A stretch of DNA of 16,182 bases from positions 1 through 16,182 of the forward strand of contig JARDZO010000112.1 in NCBI GenBank assembly GCA_029240815.1. Direction: 5' to 3'. The position numbers and the translations under genes were made by a program. The DNA comes from Brevibacillus sp. (GTDB lineage Bacteria > Bacillota > Bacilli > Brevibacillales > Brevibacillaceae). How positions within the stretch are numbered: the stretch's first letter is position 1; each line of letters starts with the position of its first letter. Below, one piece after another: positions 7,665 through 14,193 of the stretch. The notes under the pieces were generated by a model, which was not told where the DNA came from, ran no database searches, and saw only the letters and a program-made list of their open reading frames with translations.

Positions 7665-7739
7665 TCCTTTTGGGGAGTCGGCTCATAGTACCCGCCTGTA
7701 GACCTCCCGGCTGTGAAGCTCAAGGGAGGTCTACTTTTT
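7665..7739 (+). ncRNA. Predicted antisense RNA antitoxin, about 75 bases
   Basis: No reading frame of note lies here. A plus-strand transcript from the TACAAT promoter would end at the hairpin and T-run at 7698-7739. It would be fully complementary to the 3' part of the toxin mRNA, covering the toxin stop codon and last codon. This is the convergent, 3'-overlapping layout of TxpA/RatA and BsrG/SR4. The terminator is clear; the promoter and the existence of the RNA are inferred. Confidence 0.4.
7698..7739 (+). terminator. Intrinsic terminator of the antisense RNA
   Basis: GTAGACCTCCC (7698-7708) pairs perfectly with GGGAGGTCTAC (7724-7734) around a 15-base loop, followed by TTTTT. On the minus strand no T-run follows, so the orientation is plus. 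There is no plus-strand protein gene upstream for it to serve. Confidence 0.8.
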
Positions 7740-7811
7740 CCTACTAGAAGACAGCATCACTACTAAAGTCCCAAATGTCAACATCAGACTTAGTGCCTCG
7801 AATACTGTCAT
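7731..7811 (-). CDS. Holin-like small hydrophobic toxin of a type I toxin-antitoxin pair
   Basis: 26 residues: it begins MTVFEALSLMLTFGTL, continues through a short hydrophobic stretch and ends SSSRKK. The MTVFEAL/SLM start, single membrane span and basic tail fit the 'putative holin-like toxin' family of Bacillota, relatives of the B. subtilis type I toxins. It would insert in the membrane when overproduced. Support for a real gene: a near-perfect Shine-Dalgarno (AAGGGGGGTGAT) directly before the ATG, a TATAAT promoter upstream, a strong terminator downstream and a convergent RNA signal over the stop codon. Family assignment is from pattern memory, not a search. Confidence 0.75.
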   Translation of the reverse strand: MTVFEALSLMLTFGTLVVMLSSSRKK

Positions 7812-7820
7812 CTTATCACC

Positions 7821-7835
7821 CCCCTTCATCCGGGG
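7821..7835 (-). promoter_or_regulatory. Hairpin that can mask the toxin Shine-Dalgarno
   Basis: In the toxin mRNA, CCCC (7835-7832) can pair with GGGG (7824-7821) across a seven-base loop; the GGGG is part of the ribosome binding site. Sequestered start sites are typical of type I toxin mRNAs. The helix is short, so its stability is uncertain. Confidence 0.45.
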
Positions 7836-7873
7836 ATGCCGACCACCCTTGAGTACGATCTATTGTGTAGAAA

Positions 7874-7903
7874 ATTATACCATATGATGGTAATTGAGGT
7901 CAT
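7874..7903 (-). promoter_or_regulatory. SigA promoter of the toxin mRNA
   Basis: Minus strand: ATGACC (7903-7898), 18-base spacer, perfect TATAAT (7879-7874). The start point would be near 7867, giving a leader of about 55 bases. Confidence 0.6.
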
Positions 7904-7927
7904 CTATTCGCAAGACTGACTTATACA

Positions 7928-7956
7928 TTGCGCTTCTTCCAAAAACAGACTATCAT
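7928..7956 (+). promoter_or_regulatory. Possible SigA promoter of the yugN-like gene
   Basis: TTGCGC (7928-7933), 17-base spacer, TATCAT (7951-7956), about 40 bases before the ATG. It is divergent from the toxin promoter. Confidence 0.45.
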
Positions 7957-7996
7957 TAATAAGTGAAAATCTTACCTTTTTGTAGGAGGAAAAACA

Positions 7997-8341
7997 ATGG
8001 TTATCAAGGATACTGGGGTTGGCACAAAAGAAGTCTTCTTCGCCGATCTAGAGCACTACATGGGCGATCTCGGTTTTGACCGTGGTGCTTGGGATTACAA
8101 ACACGCTACATACGATTATAAAATCCAAGATAAAGGAATCGTTTACTATCTGCGTCTGGAAGCAAACGTGACTGAAGGAAAGCTGGAGGATTCCCACGCT
8201 GTCCTGAAATTGGAAGATCCTTATATGGGTAAACATCTGTTCCCGCACGGTCTGGACTACGACTACCCAATTCCTGATTCTGTCATCAAATCAGCGAAGC
8301 TCAAACTGCAAATGCTGAATGAAAAACTGTCCTCACACTAG
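7997..8341 (+). CDS. YugN-like family protein
   Basis: 114 residues, soluble, with no signal or membrane segment. The pattern F-x-DLEHYMGDLGFDRG-x-WDY then YDYKIQ, LRLEA and HLFPHGLDY matches the YugN family of Bacillota as I recall it. YugN proteins have no well-established biochemical role. The start has AGGAGG seven bases upstream. It ends before a weak hairpin and is followed by the SEDS gene in the same direction. Confidence 0.8.
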   Translation: MVIKDTGVGTKEVFFADLEHYMGDLGFDRGAWDYKHATYDYKIQDKGIVYYLRLEANVTEGKLEDSHAVLKLEDPYMGKHLFPHGLDYDYPIPDSVIKSAKLKLQMLNEKLSSH

Positions 8342-8379
8342 TAACAACCAGCATTTTCAAATGAAAACGTGCAGCTAAA

Positions 8380-8403
8380 CAGAGAGGTGTCCCCTCTCTG
8401 TTT
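8380..8403 (+). terminator. Weak terminator or attenuator between yugN-like and SEDS genes
   Basis: CAGAGAGG (8380-8387) pairs with CCTCTCTG (8393-8400), then only TTT. Partial readthrough into the next gene is likely; no separate promoter for it was recognised. Confidence 0.5.
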
Positions 8404-8405
8404 CA

Positions 8406-8424
8406 CGTAGAAGGGGGTTCTACG
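8406..8424 (+). promoter_or_regulatory. Perfect hairpin presenting the SEDS gene Shine-Dalgarno
   Basis: CGTAGAA (8406-8412) and TTCTACG (8418-8424) form a perfect seven-base inverted repeat ending directly at the ATG. The five-base loop is GGGGG, the core of the ribosome binding site. Confidence 0.55.
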
Positions 8425-9594
8425 ATGAAAACTCGGGGCGTTCCTGACTTTTTGTTATTGTTTTTAACCGCCCTGATCGTTGGGTTTGGCATCACGATGG
8501 TACTCAGCTCCAGTTCGATCTTTGCGCTGACCAGCTTCACCTCAAATGGCTGTAGTTATTGCAATGGCGATGAACTGTACTTTGTGAAACGACAAATTCG
8601 CTTTTTGGTATTAGGCATTGTCGGGATGCTGGTTGCCATGAACATTCCCTTCTCCTTTTACAAACGCAATTTCTTGTTGATTGCCACGGTAAGTTTCTTT
8701 TCCTTGCTGCTGGTGTTGATCCCTGGTATCGGTGAAGAAATCAAGGGGGCGCGCTCGTGGTTTCGGATTGGCTCCGCAAGCCTCCAGCCAGCCGAATTCG
8801 CCAAGCTTGGGCTGATTCTTTATCTGGCGGCCATCATTGCCAAAAAAGGAGACGGGATTCAAAAGTTAAAATCAGGTCTGATGCCTCCACTCTTGGTAAC
8901 TGGGCTGTTTTTTCTATTGATTGTCGCTCAGCCTGACCTTGGCTCAGCCGCCATTCTGCTCGGCACCGCTCTAATCGTTCTGGTTTGCGGAGGTGCGAAA
9001 CTTCGCCACCTGATTGGTATCGGGGGGCCCGTTGTCACGATGGCTCTGGTTGGGTACATTACCGTAAAGCAGCACGCGTTGAACCGGATCTATTCGTATT
9101 TGGATCCATGGAGTGACCCTTTATACACAGGTTACAACATTATTCAGTCGTGGATCGCTATTGCACATGGGGGGCTTTCAGGCACAGGTTTTGGAAAGAG
9201 CATCCAGAAATATTTGTACTTGCCAGAAGCGCATACCGATTTCATTTTTTCCATCATTTCGGAAGAGCTCGGTTTTATTGGTGCTTCGATCTTCTTGCTC
9301 ATCTATTTACTGTTTTTGCTTCGCGGCATTCACATCTGTCTACGGGTGAAAGACACCTTCGCCAGTCTCGTTGGAATCGGCGTTATCAGCATGATCGCCC
9401 TCCAGGCGGCCGTAAACATTGGCGGTGTGACAGGGATTATCCCGTTGACAGGCGTCCCTCTTCCCTTTATTAGCTATGGAGGCTCTTCATTGCTGGTCTG
9501 TCTAATATCAACTGGCATTTTGCTGAATGTGTCCAGGGAAGTAAGCAGACAAAAAGTGGACGAGCAGGTAACGAGGACGACCTATTCTGTTTGA
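8425..9594 (+). CDS. SEDS-family peptidoglycan polymerase (FtsW/RodA/SpoVE type)
   Basis: 389 residues, about ten membrane segments. SEDS proteins polymerise lipid II into glycan strands together with a class B penicillin-binding protein. Hallmarks: ARSWFRIGSASLQPAEFAKLGL region (109-130), AQPDLGSA (168-175), YLDPWSDPLYTGY (225-237), LPEAHTDFIF with the conserved catalytic-type Asp272, SEELGFIG, and GVPLPFISYGGSS near the C-terminus. By eye it resembles SpoVE and FtsW more than RodA, but I cannot settle which. The first outer loop carries CSYC (C43, C46), not a usual SEDS feature. No partner transpeptidase is adjacent. The start lies right after a hairpin that holds the ribosome binding site. 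Confidence 0.92.
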   Translation: MKTRGVPDFLLLFLTALIVGFGITMVLSSSSIFALTSFTSNGCSYCNGDELYFVKRQIRFLVLGIVGMLVAMNIPFSFYKRNFLLIATVSFFSLLLVLIPGIGEEIKGARSWFRIGSASLQPAEFAKLGLILYLAAIIAKKGDGIQKLKSGLMPPLLVTGLFFLLIVAQPDLGSAAILLGTALIVLVCGGAKLRHLIGIGGPVVTMALVGYITVKQHALNRIYSYLDPWSDPLYTGYNIIQSWIAIAHGGLSGTGFGKSIQKYLYLPEAHTDFIFSIISEELGFIGASIFLLIYLLFLLRGIHICLRVKDTFASLVGIGVISMIALQAAVNIGGVTGIIPLTGVPLPFISYGGSSLLVCLISTGILLNVSREVSRQKVDEQVTRTTYSV

Positions 9595-9603
9595 TAGGAG
9601 AGC

Positions 9604-9636
9604 AAAAAAAAAACGACCTGCCCATTCGCAGGTCGT
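9604..9636 (-). terminator. Strong terminator of the Asp23-family gene
   Basis: ACGACCTG (9613-9620) pairs with CAGGTCGT (9629-9636); ten A on the plus strand give a run of ten T for minus-strand transcripts. For the convergent SEDS gene the following TTATTTT is weaker but may also stop RNA polymerase. Confidence 0.85.
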
Positions 9637-9638
9637 CC

Positions 9639-9971
9639 TTATTTTAGCTCAATCGCTTCTACCCGAACATTGATTGCATCTACCAGTAACCCCGTCAATT
9701 GCTCCACAGCTTCCTTTACACGCTCTTGCAAGGTCTGACATACGTGATGGATAGGCGTTCCATAGCGCACAGAGACGCGCATGTCGATCGTGACACGGTC
9801 ATCCATCATCGAGATACTGATCCCTTTGGATCCACCATTGATTTTCTTGGCTAAATCCTGGTACAGTCCTCCCGAACGAACAGATACCTCCAGTACCTCT
9901 TCTACTGCCACTCCAGCAATTACGGCGATCACCTGATCTGCTACCCTGATTTCACCGAGCTTTTCCGCCAT
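9639..9971 (-). CDS. Asp23/Gls24 family envelope stress response protein
   Basis: 110 residues. The pattern GEIRVADQVIAVIAGVAVEEVLEV, then DDRVTIDMRVSVRYGTPI and LQERVKEAVEQLTGL, is that of the Asp23/Gls24 (DUF322) family, cytoplasmic proteins tied to cell envelope homeostasis. The ATG at 9971 has AAGGAGGAGGG upstream. The frame is open to a GTG at 10013, but that has no binding site. It follows the pyruvate-oxidase-like gene by 77 bases, with a possible -10 in the gap, so it may be transcribed on its own or with that gene. Which Asp23 paralogue (YloU, YqhY or other) is not clear. Confidence 0.88.
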   Translation of the reverse strand: MAEKLGEIRVADQVIAVIAGVAVEEVLEVSVRSGGLYQDLAKKINGGSKGISISMMDDRVTIDMRVSVRYGTPIHHVCQTLQERVKEAVEQLTGLLVDAINVRVEAIELK

Positions 9972-10036
9972 CTGGACGCCCTCCTCCTTCGCCCGATTCG
10001 TAACCTCTCCCACCGCTATTGTCTCACTTTTCTTTC

Positions 10037-10042
10037 ATTATA
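10037..10042 (-). promoter_or_regulatory. Possible -10 box for the Asp23-family gene
   Basis: A perfect TATAAT lies on the minus strand 66 bases before the ATG, but the expected -35 (TCCAAG) is poor. Weak call. Confidence 0.25.
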
Positions 10043-10048
10043 AACAAA

Positions 10049-11677
10049 TCAAGCTTGGGCTTGGAAGGGGATTTGTTTTTTTCTCTCTGATAATGTCGGT
10101 GGTGTGCAAGTTACGTCGAGAAGTGTCAATTGATTCATGTCACGCACCTCATTCAATGCCGTTTGCAAGTCCGCCACTGTCGGTACAGCACGACCGTCGA
10201 CACCACACGCCTTCGCCCAGAGCACAAAATCCGGATTGCGTAATTTCACGCCAAACGGAGTGTAGCCCGCATGCTTCATTTTGATTTCTTCCAGGCCGAG
10301 AGTAGCGTTGTTGACCACGACCAACAGGATGGATACCTTTTGCTCCACAGCTGTCATCAGTTCGGCCAGATGCATCTGCAATCCACCGTCGCCCGTGATG
10401 CAGACGACCTGCCTGTCAGGGCACGTCAGCTTGGCTGCGATCGCGGCAGGCAATCCAAAACCCATGGTCCGCCACTTGCCTGAAAACAGTGGATGCTGGG
10501 CAGTGGCTCGAAACGCCCGATTGAACCAGAGCGTATGCTCCCCGGTGTCCAGCGCGATGATGGCATCCTCTTTTACGAAGTTCCCTAATGCATGTATCAG
10601 CGTTTCCGGTTTAACCGGTTCATCCGCTATTTGTTCCGTGAGTCGTTGTGTTTCTCCCCAAAATTTCTCGTGCCATTGTTCTACCTGTTCCTTCCAAGCA
10701 TGGTCCAACTGACGGATTTCTAAACGCCTGTTCCAGAGGGGAAGCACATCGTCTAGATTGGCAGTTACCGAAAATAGTTGTGGTTGCGCGTGTATGGACT
10801 CCGCATGTGAATCGACCTGAATGATGGGGAGCTGCTTGGGCATATAAGAACGGGGAAACCAACTAGCTCCCAGGATAACGAGCAAATCCGCTTCTGCCAA
10901 TGCAAGCAACCCAGATTCACTCCCCCCTTCTCCTAAACCACCTAAGACAAGCGGATGAGATTCCTCCAATACCCCTTTTGCCCCCAACGTCAGGAGTACG
11001 CCTGCCCCCAATTGCTCGGCCAGCCTGCGGCATCCTTCTGCATCCTGACGAGCGCCCACTCCCAACAACAGGAGCGGTCTCTTTGAATGCAGCAGTCGCT
11101 CCGCCGCGTCCTCCATCTCAATCCGATCTGGCCTCACTGCTGCTGATACCCGCGGCAAATCCGGAACGATCTGTGCCGTCGTCTCTTGTTCGAATACATC
11201 CTTACAGATGGAAACATGGGAAACTCCATTTTGTTGTGCAGCAGTGGTAAACGCCTTGTGCAAAACCATTCCGATTGCATCTGGATGAGTGACCGTTGTC
11301 GTATACTTGCAAATTGGCCTCATCACATCCTCCTGAGGAATGTACTGCTTGTAGGCTCCTCCCAGCTTGTATGACTCGACCTGACCCGTAATTGCCACGA
11401 CTGGGACACGATCTGCCCACGCATCTGCGAGTCCATTCAACAAATTAACGGTGCCTGGCCCCATCGTGGCTGTACATACAGCTGGTCGCCCTGTGAGCTT
11501 TGCCTCCGCACTCGCCATCATAGCCGCAGCAGCCTCATGTTTGCACGCCACGTACTGGATGACCTCCTGATTCCCCAGGGTTTCCATCCAAGCAAATAGA
11601 GCGTCTCCCGTAACCCCATAGATTCGTTTTACTCCCCATTTCGTCAGTTGCTCTGTAAGAAACGATGCGACTTGCAT
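10049..11677 (-). CDS. Thiamine pyrophosphate-dependent enzyme, pyruvate oxidase-like (YdaP type)
   Basis: 542 residues, three domains of the acetolactate synthase/pyruvate oxidase superfamily. The N-terminal TPP-binding domain (about 1-170) has the catalytic Glu48 in ACKHEAAAAMMA and the GPGTVNLLNGL loop. The central domain (about 185-315) contains PLLLLGVGAR. The C-terminal TPP domain (about 365-530) has the TPP-Mg motif GDGG (429-432) to NN (456-457). By eye it resembles B. subtilis YdaP and other pyruvate oxidases more than acetolactate synthases, and no regulatory subunit lies beside it. Expected reaction: oxidative decarboxylation of pyruvate to acetate or acetyl-phosphate with FAD, but substrate choice cannot be read off. 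The binding site AAGGAA is a little far from the ATG. No terminator was seen before the Asp23 gene. Confidence 0.85.
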   Translation of the reverse strand: MQVASFLTEQLTKWGVKRIYGVTGDALFAWMETLGNQEVIQYVACKHEAAAAMMASAEAKLTGRPAVCTATMGPGTVNLLNGLADAWADRVPVVAITGQVESYKLGGAYKQYIPQEDVMRPICKYTTTVTHPDAIGMVLHKAFTTAAQQNGVSHVSICKDVFEQETTAQIVPDLPRVSAAVRPDRIEMEDAAERLLHSKRPLLLLGVGARQDAEGCRRLAEQLGAGVLLTLGAKGVLEESHPLVLGGLGEGGSESGLLALAEADLLVILGASWFPRSYMPKQLPIIQVDSHAESIHAQPQLFSVTANLDDVLPLWNRRLEIRQLDHAWKEQVEQWHEKFWGETQRLTEQIADEPVKPETLIHALGNFVKEDAIIALDTGEHTLWFNRAFRATAQHPLFSGKWRTMGFGLPAAIAAKLTCPDRQVVCITGDGGLQMHLAELMTAVEQKVSILLVVVNNATLGLEEIKMKHAGYTPFGVKLRNPDFVLWAKACGVDGRAVPTVADLQTALNEVRDMNQLTLLDVTCTPPTLSERKKQIPFQAQA

Positions 11678-11823
11678 GAATCTGCACTTCCTTTCTATGC
11701 GTTGCCTTCACATACACGCTAGTTTGCTCTTCCTCCAGTATTTTACTAAGACTCGTTTTCAATAGTTGGAGAACCTAATCTCTATCATCTGGTGTTTAGC
11801 ACCCTTGCGAAGGAGGATTTGCC

Positions 11824-12597
11824 ATGAAACAGCCTTACAAATGGCTGATGGCCGTTACGGTACTCGCAATTCTTATCACGACAGCGATAGTGGTTTACCC
11901 GATGCGTTCGGATGCATTCAGCCAGCAGATCGTCAAGGTTGGCGCACAAGGAACAGACGTCCGCGAGATGCAATATCGCCTGAAATTTTTAGGCTTCTAC
12001 ACAGGAAAGGTGGACGGCGTCTTCGGATGGCGCGCCTATTGGGCACTGCGCAATTTTCAGTATGAATTTGGCCTGCCGGTAGACGGCGTTCTCGGAGCCA
12101 AATCGAAAGTGAAGCTCTACAACGCGACGAAAAACTACAAACCAACCGCGGCTGATCTGGGTGTTCCGCAAACGTCTCAAGGTGCTCCGACGCCGACCAA
12201 GCCGAATGCACCGCAAAAACAGACGTTTCACGTAGCAGGGATCTCAGAAAATGACCTGCGCCTGATGGCCAATGCCGTTTACGGGGAATCACGCGGAGAA
12301 CCTTACATCGGTCAGGTAGCGGTGGCTGCGGTCATCCTAAATCGGACCCAAAATCCCTCCTTCCCAAATACTCCAGCAGGCGTCATCTTTGAGCCTCGTG
12401 CTTTTACAGCCGTGGCAGATGGACAAATCTGGCTTACTCCAAACGAGACATCCAAGCGCGCAGTAAACGATGCTCTCAAAGGTTGGGACCCAACTGGAGG
12501 CGCGATTTACTACTTCAACCCGGACACGGCGACATCCGGCTGGATCTGGAGCCGTCCACAAATCAAAAAGATTGGACGTCATATTTTCTGCCGCTAG
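11824..12597 (+). CDS. sleB: Spore cortex-lytic enzyme SleB
   Basis: 257 residues. It has a signal peptide (1 to about 32), then a peptidoglycan-binding type 1 domain (about 36-98: GAQGTDVREMQYRLKFLG, GKVDGVFGWRA, LPVDGVLG), a Pro/Thr/Gln-rich linker (about 105-136) and a catalytic Hydrolase_2 domain (about 140-257). The active-site stretch is ANAVYGESRGEP with the expected catalytic Glu155. SleB is made in the forespore, stored near the inner membrane and degrades the cortex during germination as a lytic transglycosylase specific for muramic-lactam. It is slightly shorter than the B. subtilis enzyme (about 305). The start has AAGGAGGA. The usual partner gene ypeB does not follow; a terminator and an opposing gene do. 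I could not recognise a SigG promoter. Confidence 0.92.
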   Translation: MKQPYKWLMAVTVLAILITTAIVVYPMRSDAFSQQIVKVGAQGTDVREMQYRLKFLGFYTGKVDGVFGWRAYWALRNFQYEFGLPVDGVLGAKSKVKLYNATKNYKPTAADLGVPQTSQGAPTPTKPNAPQKQTFHVAGISENDLRLMANAVYGESRGEPYIGQVAVAAVILNRTQNPSFPNTPAGVIFEPRAFTAVADGQIWLTPNETSKRAVNDALKGWDPTGGAIYYFNPDTATSGWIWSRPQIKKIGRHIFCR

Positions 12598-12617
12598 TCT
12601 AAATTGGGCTCAACAAG

Positions 12618-12656
12618 AACAGGCACGCGAGTCTTGGACTCCGTGCCTGTTTCTCT
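12618..12656 (+). terminator. Strong terminator after sleB
   Basis: AACAGGCAC (12618-12626) pairs with GTGCCTGTT (12643-12651), with an inner GAGTC/GACTC stem, followed by TTTCTCTT. Confidence 0.8.
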
Positions 12657-12668
12657 TCCTGTATGCTT

Positions 12669-12926
12669 CTAGGAACGTTGACCTTGCATGTGCTGAGCCA
12701 TCTTGACGAATCTCTCTTCCGGTTCAGTCGTTCCACAAACACCGCATTGGATCATGTACGCATCACCCTTGTATGGCTTGTGAAACAGGTCTAACTGGTC
12801 AGCGGTTAACTCGGCAACCACTTCTCCTGACTGCGGGTCGAGTCGCATGTACCGCGGTGTCTGTTCAATCACTGTAAATCGCATGCGATTTGATTTACAG
12901 GTAGGACACAAGTAAGGCATGGTCAT
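12669..12926 (-). CDS. Small zinc-ribbon-like protein of unknown function
   Basis: 85 residues. CPTC near the start and CGVC at about 61-64 form two knuckles that could bind one zinc ion. Between them lies a polar segment with RYMRLDPQSGEVVAELT. There is no signal or membrane segment. The ATG at 12926 follows GGGAGGTGG at five bases; the upstream GTG at 12935 overlaps that binding site and is unlikely. It is a single gene, convergent with sleB, and I do not recognise the family. A nucleic-acid or protein-binding role would be a guess. Confidence 0.75.
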   Translation of the reverse strand: MTMPYLCPTCKSNRMRFTVIEQTPRYMRLDPQSGEVVAELTADQLDLFHKPYKGDAYMIQCGVCGTTEPEERFVKMAQHMQGQRS

Positions 12927-13073
12927 GTTTGCCACCTCCCATCCGTTGTTCTCGGTTTAGTTTCTTCCACATGAGGAACTCTATACCTAAAGGCTCACGG
13001 AATTGGGATATGGCAATAAAGAGTGAATAGGGTAATAGTGAATGGCAGAAAGTACATAAACAGAGGTGACTGT

Positions 13074-14117
13074 ATGAAATTGCGTCTATTTTTCACAGTG
13101 GTTGGACTATCCTTTCTTCTGGCTGCATTCGCCCACTACTTCACGGAAAATGAAATGTTCCAATTTATCACCGCCGCAATCAGTGTTGTTTTTTTGGCTG
13201 CCTGGCTGGGGAAATCTACGGAGAGCGTAGCCCATTATGCGGGGGATCGAATCGGCGGGTTTCTCAATGCGACTTTTGGCAATGCCGCTGAGCTGATCAT
13301 TGCTTTTTTTCTCGTCAAAGAAGGGCTCTTTGAAATGGTGAAGGCATCCATCACGGGAGCGATTATCGGCAATATGCTGCTGGTCCTCGGGCTCAGTGTC
13401 CTGATGGGAGGACTAAAATTCAAGGAGCAAAAATTCAACAGCAAATTGGCAGGTCACAACGCTTCACTCATGACACTGGCAATCGTCGCCCTGTTTATCC
13501 CGGCCGTTTTCATGCAAGGGTTACCACCGGTCAAGATCGGGACCTTGAGCATTGTCATCGCCGTCCTGCTCATCATTGCCTATATCCTGTGGCTGATCTT
13601 CTCGATGATCACGCACAGCGACTTCTTGTCAGACATCGAGGAGCACGACAGTGAAGCTGTTTGGTCCAAAGGCATATCCATCCTGATGCTCGCCGTTTCT
13701 ACCGTGTTTGTCGCTATCATCTCCGAGTGGCTCGTACACGGTGTCCAGCATGTCTCCCATTCGCTGGGCTGGTCAGAGCTGTTCGTCGGCGCATTCGTCA
13801 TCGCCATCATCGGGAATGCTGCCGAACATAGTGCTGCATTGCTCTTGGCGATGAAAGGGCGTATCGGAGCCGCAGTCGAGATCGCAATCGGCTCCAGCTT
13901 GCAAATCGCGCTGTTTGTCGCTCCCACACTGATTCTGGTTAGTCTCCTGATCGGCAAGCCAATGGACATTGTATTTACCCCATATGAACTGGCGGCAATC
14001 GGCGTGGCGACCTTCATTACCATCTCCATCACCAAGGATGGCGCTACAAACTGGTTTGAGGGCGTACTATTACTCACCGTCTACATTATCCTAGGAACTG
14101 CATTTTTCTTTGCGTAA
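13074..14117 (+). CDS. Ca2+/H+ antiporter, CAX/ChaA family (YfkE-like)
   Basis: 347 residues, about eleven membrane segments. The two inverted repeats each carry the CAX signature: GNAAELI (69-75) and [19 protein letters not shown] (247-265), whose Glu73 and Glu251 line the ion site. An acidic loop ([15 protein letters not shown], 181-195) separates the halves, as in the family. Length and motifs match B. subtilis YfkE (ChaA, 351 residues), which exports Ca2+ in exchange for protons. The ATG at 13074 is preceded by GAGGTGA; the open frame continues upstream to a GTG at 13023 without a good site or protein character. It is a single gene ending in a two-way terminator. Confidence 0.92.
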   Translation: MKLRLFFTVVGLSFLLAAFAHYFTENEMFQFITAAISVVFLAAWLGKSTESVAHYAGDRIGGFLNATFGNAAELIIAFFLVKEGLFEMVKASITGAIIGNMLLVLGLSVLMGGLKFKEQKFNSKLAGHNASLMTLAIVALFIPAVFMQGLPPVKIGTLSIVIAVLLIIAYILWLIFSMITHSDFLSDIEEHDSEAVWSKGISILMLAVSTVFVAIISEWLVHGVQHVSHSLGWSELFVGAFVIAIIGNAAEHSAALLLAMKGRIGAAVEIAIGSSLQIALFVAPTLILVSLLIGKPMDIVFTPYELAAIGVATFITISITKDGATNWFEGVLLLTVYIILGTAFFFA

Positions 14118-14132
14118 TCTCCCTCCAACCGC

Positions 14133-14174
14133 AAAAAGGACTGCTCAAGGCTCTATGCCTGGCAGTCCTCTTTT
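14133..14174. terminator. Bidirectional terminator between antiporter and NSS transporter genes
   Basis: GGACTGC (14138-14144) pairs with GCAGTCC (14162-14168), with an inner AGGC/GCCT stem. A-run on the left and CTCTTTTAT on the right give a T-rich end for both converging genes. Confidence 0.8.
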
Positions 14175-14193
14175 ATCGCTATCGAACAGCTTT

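Noticed and set aside
11761..11823. SigG promoter for sleB
   Set aside because: CAATA and CATCTGG were considered but spacing and matches are poor; no call made.
13023..13073. GTG start 17 codons upstream for the Ca2+/H+ antiporter
   Set aside because: No good binding site and polar residues not seen in the family; the ATG at 13074 has GAGGTGA.
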